Positions 36,801 through 46,500 of a DNA stretch of 64,000 nt are shown here, piece by piece. The DNA comes from Paratrimastix pyriformis (taxonomy: Eukaryota > Preaxostyla > Paratrimastigidae): assembly GCA_027972325.1 (NCBI GenBank), contig JAPMOS010000044.1:1-64000 (forward strand), read 5' to 3'. The notes under the pieces are model-generated. The model made no database searches, was not told the DNA's origin, and saw nothing but the letters and a program-made list of their open reading frames with translations. Positions within the stretch are counted from its first letter, which is position 1, and the number at the start of each line of letters is the position of its first letter. Position numbers and translations under genes: made by a program.

Positions 36801-39800
36801 GTAGCTGGCGTGGTGGTGGCGGGGCGTCTCGTCGCGCCACGTGGCGCCCGTCATGTGGCGCAGGTGCATCAGGGTCTTCGGCCCCGGGACGGGCGGGTAG
36901 GTGGCGCTCCAGCGGATGGACGAGAGCTCCCAACCCCAGTCGGCGGACCCGGTCTCTGCCGAGGCCAAAAAAGGGGTGTGTCACGGATGCTGAAACTAAC
37001 GCGGGGGGAGGGGAGGGGAGGGGGGGAGGGACGGACCGGCCACAGCGAGGTCCTCGTAGTAGCGAGCCAGCATAGCGTTGCCGCTGCCCCCGTAGAATAC
37101 GCTCAGCGCAGCCGCCCCGGTGGAGTGGAAGACCATCGCGAACTGGGGCATGTTGTACCGCTCGCCCGGCTCGGTGGGGCAGCTCGTCGTGAAGTCCGGA
37201 ACGACGCCCACGCTGCTGGGCAGGAAATTGGAGCTCGAGACGCCGCTGCACGTGACCGGGTTGCCGTACGCGTCGCGAGGGGTGATCCACAGGGGGAAGG
37301 AGGCTCCCCGGTAGGCCAGGCCCAGGTAGAGGAAGTCCGAGTTCGCCATGACCGCGGGCCCTGCCGGGAATGAGCAAAAAAAGGGCCATGGTCTCGTCAG
37401 TCGGTCACACAGTTTTGCGTCCGTGGGGTTGGGACGTGTGCGCTTGTGTGCTTGTATGTGGGGATGGGGATGGGGGATGGGGGATGGGGGATGGGGGATG
37501 CGGGGATGCGGGGATGAGGGGATGGGGGGATGGGGGGATGAGGGGATGCGGGATGGGGGATGCGGGATGAGGGGATGCGGGGATGAGGGGATGGGGATGG
37601 GGATGGGGATGGGGGATGGGGGATGGGGGATGGGGATGGGGGATGGGGGATGGGGGATGGGGATGGGGATGGGATGCGGGGATGCGGGATGAGGGATGAG
37701 GGGATGGGGGATGGGGGATGGGGGATGGGGATGGGGATGGGATGTGGGATGGGATGGGGATGGGGGATGGGGATGGGATGGGGGATGGGGATGGGGATGG
37801 GGGATGGGGATGGGGATGGGGGATGGGATGGGGATGGGGATGTGGGGATGGGGGATGGGGATGGGGATGGGGATGGGGGATGGGGATGTGGGATGGGGAT
37901 GGGGATGGGGATGGGGGTGGGATGGCAGGGGTGGGGGTATGGCAGGGGGGATGATGACGTCGTTGATGGAGACGGGGGAGGAGGAGAATGGGTGTGTGGG
38001 CGGGCGGACCAGGGCTGATAAAGACGCTGTAGCAGCCCTGCACGATGACCCCGTTCCCGATGGCCTCCGGCTCGACGGGCACCGAGGAGCCGGCCGTGGT
38101 GACGGTGAACGTAGCCACAAAGGTGTTTCCGGTGCCGCAGCTCCAGGTGGCTGTAACCGGGACCCGGTCGACCAGCACCCGGAAGGGGATCCCGGCCGTG
38201 GCGGGCGTGCAGGGGATGCCGTTGCCGGAGCAGTCGACGGCGGTGGCGGACAGGGTGTCCTGCGCGGGCACAGCGCCCAGCGCGGTCAGGCCCAGGCTGT
38301 ACGAGGACAGGCTCGCCGAGATGCAGCTCGGGTCTGCGGAGGGCGGCGACCCACGCAGCGGGATGGCCGAGTGCGGGCGGGGTGGGGGAATGAGAGTCTT
38401 GTGAGGATGCGGTATTCATCATCGAAGATGGCCAACAGCTGTCGACATGGGTGTCAGGGGAGGGGAGGGGTCTCAGGTGAGGGTGCCAGGGGAGGGTGGG
38501 GGGTTGGGTGTAGAGGTGCGCGTGCGGGTGGATGCAAGCGTGCCCACCCCGGACCTGGGTCAACGACCAGGGTCACAGTGATGCGGTCCTCTCGCAGGGT
38601 GCGCGTGCTGATGCGCAGGGTGATCGTCCCGGCGGCCGTGGGCACGACGGCCCCCACAAAGTTGTTACTGCTGCAGGTCCAAGTGAGGGAGCTGGTCCCC
38701 TCGAGATTGGCCCCGTTCATGTAGATCAGGAAGGGCAAGCTGGCCGTGGCTGTCGTGCAGGCGATCAGGTTCCCGTAGAGATCCCTGGCATGCATGGTGA
38801 CCGTGATGGCCCGGCCCGCGTAGTAGGGAGCGGACGACAGGGCGTAGCCACACTGGGCAGCCGAAGGATAACCTGGGGAGTGGGGAGTGGCGAAGGAGGG
38901 GAGGGGAGTGGGAGAGACGAGCGAATGAAAAGGATTGGCGCCTGTGGCGGCAGCTGGGTGGCGGGGGGGTGGGGTGGGGGTGGGGGGGGGGCAGACCGGG
39001 ATGACGGTCACCGGGGCGGGTGAGCCCAGCAACGGGACGCCCTCGGCCGTGGTGACGGATGTCGAGAATGGCCCCGCCGCGGTTGTGGCCAGGAAGCGGA
39101 CCATGAGAGGCGCCAGCACGGCCGTGACGGACGTGGGGCTGCTGAGCATGTCCGAGGGCCGCACCCACTCGGTCGCGGGCGCGTTGGTGGCCCCGACGGG
39201 GTACGCCCCCTCGAACCAGGGGTACTCCACCCCGCCCACCAGCACCCCGAACGACCCATAGGCGGCCACGCAGGTGACCTCCGGGTCGCCCGAGTCGAGG
39301 GCAATGGCCAGATCGGTCACCTGGAGGCCCTCCAGGCCCACGCTGGCCGCGGGGACCACCAGGCGCTGCCAGGAGCCGGCCGGGGGCAGGTCCCCCGCGC
39401 GCCAGCGGGCGGGTGTCCCGTCCACGCTGTTGGTGAGCAGGTTCTGCCCCCAATAGGCCCGGTGCTCCCAGGAACCGGCTGCATTGTATTTGAAGGCCAC
39501 CTAGGCGGGGGTGCGAGTGGGGTCGGAAAGGCGTATGACCGATTGGGTTCGGGCCGGCGAGGTAAAGCGGCCAGACCATCTTCGGCGGATTAACGGAGTC
39601 CAAATAAACGTAGTGGTAAATGGAGGACTCATAATGGGGCTGCAGCGTGTTCGAGGCCCCGCCGAAGCCAACTTGGAAGCCACCCGTGCCCGAGGGGATC
39701 CGGGACAGCCCAGGGCCACAGAGAAAGCTGATGTCGCCCGGCGTTGCTCCACCCCATGCTGTAGGAACGGAGAGCGCAGCAGAGAGACCAGTAGCGCAAG

Positions 39801-40080
39801 AAAGCGGCTGATCGCTGGAATCATGAGGAAAGATTATCATGGTGTATGGCTGGCCAGCTACGACGTTGGTCGGGGCAAAAAATTGTGTTTTGGTAGCATC
39901 GATGATACCTATGGGATTTTGCGGTCGCCAAAAGCAGGCAGAAAGCCGAGACGGACCATTGGAGGTTCCATTGTTCGATAGTGCAACTTCGAGGAGAAAG
40001 GTCTCGTGATTGCAAAAACAACAGAACAGACCAGAAATGCCAAACAAATAGCAAATAAAAAGAAAAAAAGAGAAGGACAT
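17890..40080 (-). CDS. Giant Ig/filamin-repeat, LamG and EGF transmembrane surface protein (right copy)
   Basis: A single multi-exon gene of about 35 exons, roughly 5,500-6,000 residues. It starts at 40080 with a hydrophobic signal (MSFSFFLFICYLFGISGLF) and stops with TAA at 17892-17890. Exons that I placed include 40080-39577, 39500-38997, 38852-38555, 38333-38010, 37360-37037, 36955-36227 (LamG-like), then about one per module down to 20755-19975, 19790-19635 (EGF-like), 19470-19139 (Cys-rich plus membrane helix) and 18888-17890 (tail). About 30 modules carry the filamin-like RDxxGN..(P/G)C motif and W(S/G/T)C; seven exons add a 'WEHRAYWG' module. Almost all module exons begin and end in phase 1. 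The extracellular location is inferred from the signal sequence, paired cysteines, NxS/T sites and the single C-terminal helix. Frame slips at G runs near 26095, 25425 and 24165 are probably sequencing errors. The family is not one I can name; filamin/ABP280-like folds in protist surface proteins are the nearest match. Confidence 0.85.
17903..26485 (-). repeat. Right arm of large inverted repeat
   Basis: This is the mirror copy of 1-8706. Beyond 26485 the right-hand gene continues for 13.6 kb into sequence with no counterpart in this window, because the left copy runs off the edge. Introns are nearly as conserved as exons, for example 21990-21750 against 4490-4700. That points to a recent duplication or ongoing gene conversion. 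Confidence 0.92.
19139..19470 (-). other. EGF-like/Cys-rich exon and membrane helix of right giant protein
   Basis: The exon encodes a Cys-rich segment (RRCWGDADCQ ... WGCRCTGPQF), then an Ala/Leu/Gly-rich helix of about 24 residues (AAYLGGALGALLLAGLAALG...) and six arginines. This is a classic stop-transfer with the C-terminus in the cytoplasm. The donor is GTCAGC in both copies. The left counterpart is 6989-7318. Confidence 0.85.
26486..26541. repeat. GAG/GTG trinucleotide tract in intron
   Basis: (GAG)n followed by (GTG)n, about 55 bp, inside an intron of the right giant gene. It starts where recognisable similarity to the left edge of the window begins. On the transcript strand it reads CAC/CTC and so is pyrimidine-rich. 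Confidence 0.9.
27048..27092. repeat. CAT and CAG trinucleotide tracts in intron
   Basis: (CAT)n then (CAG)n inside an intron of the right giant gene, just after a GTCTGT donor (minus strand). Low-complexity translations of it are not coding. Confidence 0.85.
32327..32350. repeat. G24 run (C on transcript strand) in intron
   Basis: An intronic homopolymer of the right giant gene, C on the transcribed-sense strand. It lies about 15 nt upstream of the acceptor CGGCCAG. Confidence 0.85.
36227..36955 (-). other. LamG-like (concanavalin A-like) domain exon
   Basis: One exon encodes about 240 residues with the beta-sandwich pattern of LamG/pentraxin domains: YYLPPGQNSQRIDLPVRAL, WTMHTWMQ, FLLTATRSGSAYAAYINGVS and FEGQFWEVALMDGAASAMEV. 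This matches the canonical order (edge strand, 'tiW.r', 'vaY.nGv..gs', 'G.i.el.ifnraLs..Ei'). It sits between Ig-like modules in the N-terminal quarter of the protein. Carbohydrate or protein binding is the usual role. Confidence 0.75.
37453..37920. repeat. GGGGATGGGGGAT minisatellite in a 650-nt intron
   Basis: Irregular tandem GGGGAT, GGGGGAT and GCGGGGAT units over about 470 bp. They fill most of the intron between exons 38333-38010 and 37360-37037. This is the largest intron I placed in the giant gene. On the transcript strand it is ATCCCC repeats. The frames that read as IPIPIPHPHP or MGDGDGG are repeat translations. Confidence 0.93.
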
Positions 40081-40575
40081 GCGCAGCGGTGCGCAGCGGC
40101 CCAAATATAAACGGAGTTAGTGCTGTCAACCCAACGATCTTGACACAGTGCCGGAAAAGAGGAACTGCGCCACCTCGCCACCCCGCGCGAACACTCGAGG
40201 CGGTCTGTCTCAGCAGGACCAGGGGGCATTGACCATCACCCGGGACCCAGCACCCCTCAAGTCCGTGGGCAACTTCCTCTTGGAAAGAAAAGGAAACCCG
40301 CACCGAATCCATTCACACGGCAGGGTGATTTGCGCGTAAAAATATAGGGGAGGAGGGGGGACGAAAATAACAACCGAGAAAGATCGCTCGGAGAGAGAGG
40401 GGGGGAGCGTAAACGAGGGCCACCACCACAAAACACAAAAAGCACAGTGGGGAGGAGGCGGCGTGCGGGGGTGCGCGCGCAATGAGAATAAAACAAGAGC
40501 AGCACAGAATGCCAGATGGAGCCCTGTGCCCCACCCGCCCGCCACACACCCCCCCGTCCGTTGGGCGTGATTACT
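40081..40575. promoter_or_regulatory. Intergenic region between HECT gene 3' end and giant gene start
   Basis: About 495 bp, AT-richer, between tandem minus-strand genes. It should hold the HECT terminator (AATAAA lies right over the stop, GAATAAAGT at about 40581-40573) and the giant-gene promoter. No RNA gene is seen. Confidence 0.55.
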
Positions 40576-43500
40576 TTATTCCTCCTGCTCGAAGCCACCC
40601 GTGGCCTGGAAGTCGTTGTCGATGGAGGTGCACTGGGTGATGGCGTACAGGAACTTGGTCCGGAGGGCCTCGTAGGACGAGTAGGCGGGCACCTCGATGC
40701 TGTTGAAGCAGGTGTGGCTGACGGGCAGGTAGCCGTCCACCGAGCCGTTGCCGCCGTGGCCGAACCGCTGGATCTCAACCATGTTGTTGGCGAACTCCTC
40801 CGGCGGGGGCATCCGAGAGCGGCCCGTGACGAAGCTACATTCCCCCCCAGGGACGAAAAAGACCGAGTGGTGAGCGGAGTGGCTCGGTGGAGACAAGAGG
40901 ATGTGCGCAAGGAGGGTCGGTCACTGTGCTGGGGCGGCATGGGCAGATGCACGATTTTGTGGCTGTGGGGGGGAAAGCGGACCGGAGGTAGGCGCGGCGC
41001 TGCTCCTGGGTGAAGGACTCGAGGGCGCGCCAGAGGTGGGCCATGGTCGGGGAGGAGGCCTCCCAGCCGCTGTACTTGGTGAACCGGCGCAGGGTGGGGA
41101 TGTCGACCTCGGGGCTGCCGCACACCCGCCGCTCCAGCTCGCGCCAGGTCAGGATGCCCAGCACGTCGCCCGGGACGATCTGGCAGATGCCCCGCCGGAT
41201 CTCGGCGATCTGGGGCAGGCCCTCGTCCAGGCGGAACTTCTCGCAGGCGTCCACGTAGGCGCAGCGCTCCTCGAAGGAGACCGGCTGCTCGGCGCCGTTG
41301 GGGCGGAGGGGCACCTCCTTGCCGGCCGACGAGAGCACGGCCCAGTGGAGGTCGAGCGAGTCGAAGTCATCGGGGGTGGCCCACTCGCGGATCATCTTGC
41401 CCTGGGTGAAGGCCTCGTCGATGGCCTCCACGTCGGCCACCTCGGGCTTCTGGTTGACCAGGTGCTTCCACACGATCGGGGCCAGGTCGAGGTTGAACGG
41501 GTTCTGCCGAGCAACAAGACGGGAAGGAAGAGACGGGATGTGAGCTCGTGAGAAACAACAGGCCATGCCAGGCCAGGCGTGACCGTGGGCGATGGTGGGC
41601 GATGGTGATCGTGGCTGGGTGGCGGCACTGACCTTGGTGCGGATGGCAATGCCCATGAGCTTGCCCAGGAAGCGGAACATGGCCAGGACCCGGGGCTCGG
41701 TCGACGAGGCGTCCACCACGTAGCAGTCGCGGTTCTGGCCCACGTTGTGGATGCGGTTGGAGCAGGGCACCAGCAGGGGCAGCCCGCCCTGGTACTGGAC
41801 GGTCGTCCGGGCGGTGAGCTCGTTGGCCATGTCAGAGAGGGACTCGCGGTAGGGCCCGCCCTGGTCGGTGGCGCCCTCGCCCACGAACTTGACCTGGAAG
41901 GCCCGGTTGGTGCTGCGCAGCTGGCGGGTGCGGTCCATCGAGGTGAACTGGTCCATCATCTGCACGAAGATGGTGTTCTCGGGGTTCTGCTTGTTGCGGG
42001 TCCGGTTGACGGTGACCGAGGGCATCCCGCCGGCGTACTTGGACCGTTCAATGTGCTCGCTCCAGAGGGCCATCTTGACCTCGCCCGAGATGAGCTGCCG
42101 GTTGGCGGCCAGGCCCGAGGCCAGCGACCAGGGGTTGGTCAGCTGGCCCAGGTTGAAGCCGATCAGGGACCGCGAGACCAGCCAGTTGTAGACGCGGAGC
42201 AGGTGGTACCGCAGGCAGAGCGCGTTGACGGGCAGGCCGACCAGGGGGTCGAGCTCGTCGCCGGCGGCGGACTTGTGGCCCTCCGACTTGTGGCTGGCGG
42301 CGTCCTCGTCGAACAGGCCCCGGGCCATGCTCACGCTCTCGTCGTCCTCCGACTCCTCCTCGTCGTCGCTCGACGCGCGGCCGGACACCTCGGAGGCCTC
42401 CTCGTCCTCGTGCTCGGCGTGGGCCGGGTGCTCCTCCTCGTGGTGCTCCTCCTCCTCGGCCTCGTGGTGCTCCTCCTCATGGTGCTCCTCCTCCTCGGCC
42501 GGCTTGGGCTCGGCCGCCTCGGGGGCAGGGGCCTCGCCGGGGGCGGCGGGGGCGGCGGCGGCGCCCTCGACGGGGGCGGGCGTGGGGATGTTCCGGTTGA
42601 GGCCGTACTGGACGGAGGGCTGCTGGCGGAGCATGTTGACCAGGGCCGAGGGCAGCCGGACGGGCTCCTCGTGCACGGCGGGCATGGGCGAGGCGGCCGG
42701 GACGGGGGTGCTGGTGGCCGAGGGGGCGGGCGTGGCGGCCACCACGGGGACGCCGCCCGAGAAGATCATATCGGGCGAGACGTAGAAGTGCTCGGTGCCC
42801 ATCTGGAAGGCGTAGTGGGCGGCCGCGTCGAAGAGGGCCCCGTCCAGCTGGGTCGACCACACCTTGTAGTCGCACATGCTGTCGTACAGCTGCTGGACAA
42901 AGTCCCGCTTGGCCATCAGCGACCGGGTCACGAACTCCGGCTCGTAGTCCGGGTGCACAGCCAGGAAGCAGCCGAAGTTCCGCTCGGACGAGGGCGCTGC
43001 GGGGGTCAGGTGAGCCAAGTGTGAGATGGGGCGGGCAGGGAAGGGTGAGGCAAAGAGGGCGGGGCGGGGGCAGGGCAGACCGCTGGGGGCCTCGAGCTTG
43101 ACGAAGAGCTTGTCAGTGGAGGAGCGGAGGGGCTCCGAGCTGCGCTCGGTCAGCTTGACAATGTCGTCCCGGCCGAAGGCGGTCTTGGACAGGAGGACGG
43201 CGTGGTCTGCGGGTGGGGGGGCGCAGGAAAAGGGGAAAAACCGGGTGAGCGGGTGAGCAAGCGCCACGAGACGACGAGAGAGCGAGCGGCGGGCCGGGGT
43301 GGGCAGAAAGCGGTCATGGGCCGGAGCGGTCATGGGCTGTTGGTGTTGGTGGGACGGACTGTGGTCACGGTCGACGGCGAAGCGCGGGTCGACGGCGATG
43401 TCGATCCGGCGGGCGTTGGGGAAGCGCACCATGGTCTGCCAGTTGGTGGTGTACGGGTGGGGGCTCTCGATGATCCGGTCGTGGAGCATGTTCCAGTAGG

Positions 43501-46500
43501 CCGTGGCGAAGAGGGACGGGGGCAGGGGCTTCTTCTCGCGGAAGCACTCGTGGATCCGGGCCACCTCGATCAGGCACTGGGTGAAGTCCATCTCGCTGGG
43601 GTACATGGCCAGGTCGTCCTCCGACAGGCGCTTCTCCGGGGCGGCGGGCTCGCCGCTCTCGGCGGCCTTCTTGGCGGCCTCGGCCTTCTTGTCCTTCTCC
43701 TCCTGCAGTCGCTCGGCCGTCGCGACGGCCGCCTGCCAGGTGAGGGGTGGATGTGGGTGGGAGGCAGAGGATGAGGTATCGGACAGGAAAAACGCGTGGG
43801 CGTGGGCCAGTCGGGGACGCAGGAGGAGCAGGGAAGAGAAATCTGGGACCCCTGTATCAGATGAGGCGAGGCACAGGTGTGCAAGAGCCGACTGAGCGGC
43901 AACCGCCCATCTTTCTATGGGGTCCGGCATCGTGTGGTCAGGGCCCACAAGATAAGAAAACAAAAAACCCACCCTCCCAAGACCAGGAGCGAAGGGGGGG
44001 GGGGGGGGGGGGGAGGCAAGGGAGCGAAGAGGAGGCCACACGGACCACAAGCTCCAGCTGGGCGTAGATGTTGGCGGGCAGGGTGCCGTCGTTGCGCAGC
44101 TGGGGGTTGGACATGCCCCGCACGCCGGACGTGAGCTCGCCCAGCATGTCGACCAGCTCCTGGTCGTCATCCGAGACAATGTCCCAGGTCTGGTCCCAGC
44201 GGGACAGCAGCCGGGTGATGATGCTGACCAGCTGCAGGAAGAGCGGGTGCTTGTCGGGCACGACGGTCAGGGCCCGCACCACCCGGGTGAAGGTGGCCTT
44301 GGTGTACAGGGCCGGGCACATCTCGACGGGCTGCTCGAGCAGCAGCTGCAGCACCCAGACGGAGAACTCCAGGGCGCCGCGCAGGGCCCGCTGCTCGGGG
44401 GTCATCGAGCTGGGGGCCGCCGCGGGGCCCTCCTCCTCGGTGGCGCTGGCGTCGACCACGTAGAACTTCCAGCCCCAGTCGTTGGAGCTGCCGTCCGAGC
44501 GGAACTGGAAGTAGACCGTGTCCACATTGGGGATGACGAAGCTGTCGTAGGCCCCGGTGCCGTGGAAGTCGCGGATGCTGCTGTTGTAGTCGGAGGACCG
44601 GTGGAAGAAGAGCCGATCGCAGTTGGCCTCCGTCCGGCAGCGCCGATCGAAGATGATCCGCAGCCCGCGGGCCCCGGCAACCCGCAGCGGAGTGCGGTAA
44701 TCCTGCAAGAGGCAGAAACGCGCGAGGGTTGAAGAGTGAGCGGGGGGATTGCACACCCGACCCAAGGCGGGGCGGCAAGATGGCGTCGCTCTGGACCACG
44801 GACCATGTTATCGGAGTAGTTGTGGTTGGACTCCTCGACGACCACCTTGGTCATGTCCAGGGCGGCCGGCATGCCGCTCTTCTTCTGGGTGGCCGCCGAG
44901 GCGGCCGTCGACCGGGCGACCCGCAGGGCCTTGCGGATGGCGCCCGGGGTGCGGAGCAGGTGCATGGCGTGGGACATCAGGAAGGTGATCAGGCTGCCGT
45001 CGTCGGCGGCGGCCATGCTGATGCCCTCGTCCTCCTCCTCCTCGTCGTCGTCCTCCTCGTCGGTCGACTCGGGGGCAGTGGAGACGGAGGCCTTCTCGGT
45101 GTGCTCCTCATCGTCGTGCTCCTCCTCCGAGCCGGAGTGCTCCTCCTCCTCGTGCTGCTCCTCCTCGGCCCCGGAGTGCTCGTCGTCGGAGGACTGATAC
45201 GAGGCGCAGCACCCAAAGAGGCCACCCCCAGACTGCAGGGTGAGTGAGAGCAGAAACACAGACACGCGCAGACACCCGGCAGCGGCGAAAAGCGCACCGT
45301 CCCCGACTCACCACCCCCCCGCGCGAAACCCGGCCAAAACAACGGACCTGGCGTTCCTGGTGGAAGCGCACCTTCTTGGCGGGCTTCTTCTCGGCCTTGG
45401 CCTTGGCGGGCTTCTTCTCGGCGGCCGGGGCGGCGGCGGCAGCAGCAGGGGCCGCGACGGGCACCACGGGGCGGCCCTTGTGGCGCTCGAAGTCCTCGCG
45501 CAGCCACTGGGTCATCTTGGTCTTGAGCATGTCCATCTCGTTGGCCGAGGCCCCCTCGCCCAGGGTCATCACCAGCGACTTGAGCATGTCGAACATGGCC
45601 TCGGGGGTGCCGAAGCTGTCCTGGGTGAAGGGCCGCCCGACGGGCCAGTTGGCCAGCAGCTGGGTCAGGGCCGACCCGGCCAGCTTCTGGGCGACCGACT
45701 GCTCGGCCCCGACCAGGGCGTCGGGGATCTGAGACAGCTTCATGGCCGTGGCCTCGTCCAGGATGGCCTGGGTGTTGACCCCAGACGAGCTCGAGGCGGC
45801 GGCCTCGTTGGCGGGCGACATGAGCTTCTCGAGGCAGCGGATCTCGACCCACTGGCCCGCGCAGAGGCCCAGCTCGGGGTGCATGATCTCCACAAAGGCC
45901 CGCGGGGCGGCCACCTTGCGCACGATGCACAGCAGCCCGTTGTACTCGCCCGGCCGGGCCCCACCAAAGGCGTGCGGCACCTCCGCGCCCTTGGCGAGCC
46001 GGTAGAGCTGGCCGGGGGCAATGGTCTTCTCGTCGGCCAGCTCGACGTTCTCCGAGGGCGGGATGGGGGCCGGGGCGTCGCTGCCGTCCGAGTGCACGCT
46101 GGCGTGGTCCTCCTCCTCCTCCTCGGGGCCCTCCTCCTCCTCGCCCGCGCCGGCCTCCTCGCCCTCCTCGGCGGCGCCCTCCTCGCCCGCAGCAGGGGCG
46201 GCGGCCGCGGCGGCCTGAGGCAGGGGCGGCATCTCACTGGCTGCAAGGCCCAGCCCGATCCGCATCCGGTCGCCAATTTCCTCGACAACGGCGGGCGCGG
46301 TGGCAGTGGCGGCGGCCGCAGCGGCAGCGGTGGCGGGGGCAGCGGCACCAGCGGTGGCCGCAGGGCCGGCCTCGGTCGGGGCGGCGGCGGTGGAGGTGGC
46401 GGTGAACTTGGCCTCCTCCTCGCGGGCGGCCATGGCCTTCTCGGGGTTGAGGTTCTCGAAGAGCCGGCCGCCCTCGCACTCGAACTCCTGCTTGCCGCGG

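Larger units (their letters stand above)
28790..39660 (-). other. Seven 'WEHRAYWG' modules embedded between Ig-like modules
   Basis: Approximate positions are 39660-39190, 35316-34990, 34390-34025, 33460-33110, 32010-31725, 30500-30170 and 29140-28790. Shared pattern: (L/F)YAWVYLDP..PP, then GSWEHRA(Y/V)WG, MG.LPP.GRWVRLEVP...VGL, and G..G.....G...WG. I recall this module from bacterial secreted and Rhs-type proteins, where it also follows LDP..PP. It is absent from the duplicated 3' third of the gene. Confidence 0.72.

Noticed and set aside
37397-38724. Frames rich in GDGDGW or IPIPHPHP
   Set aside because: They translate the GGGGAT repeat, which lies inside a well-bounded intron of the giant gene.
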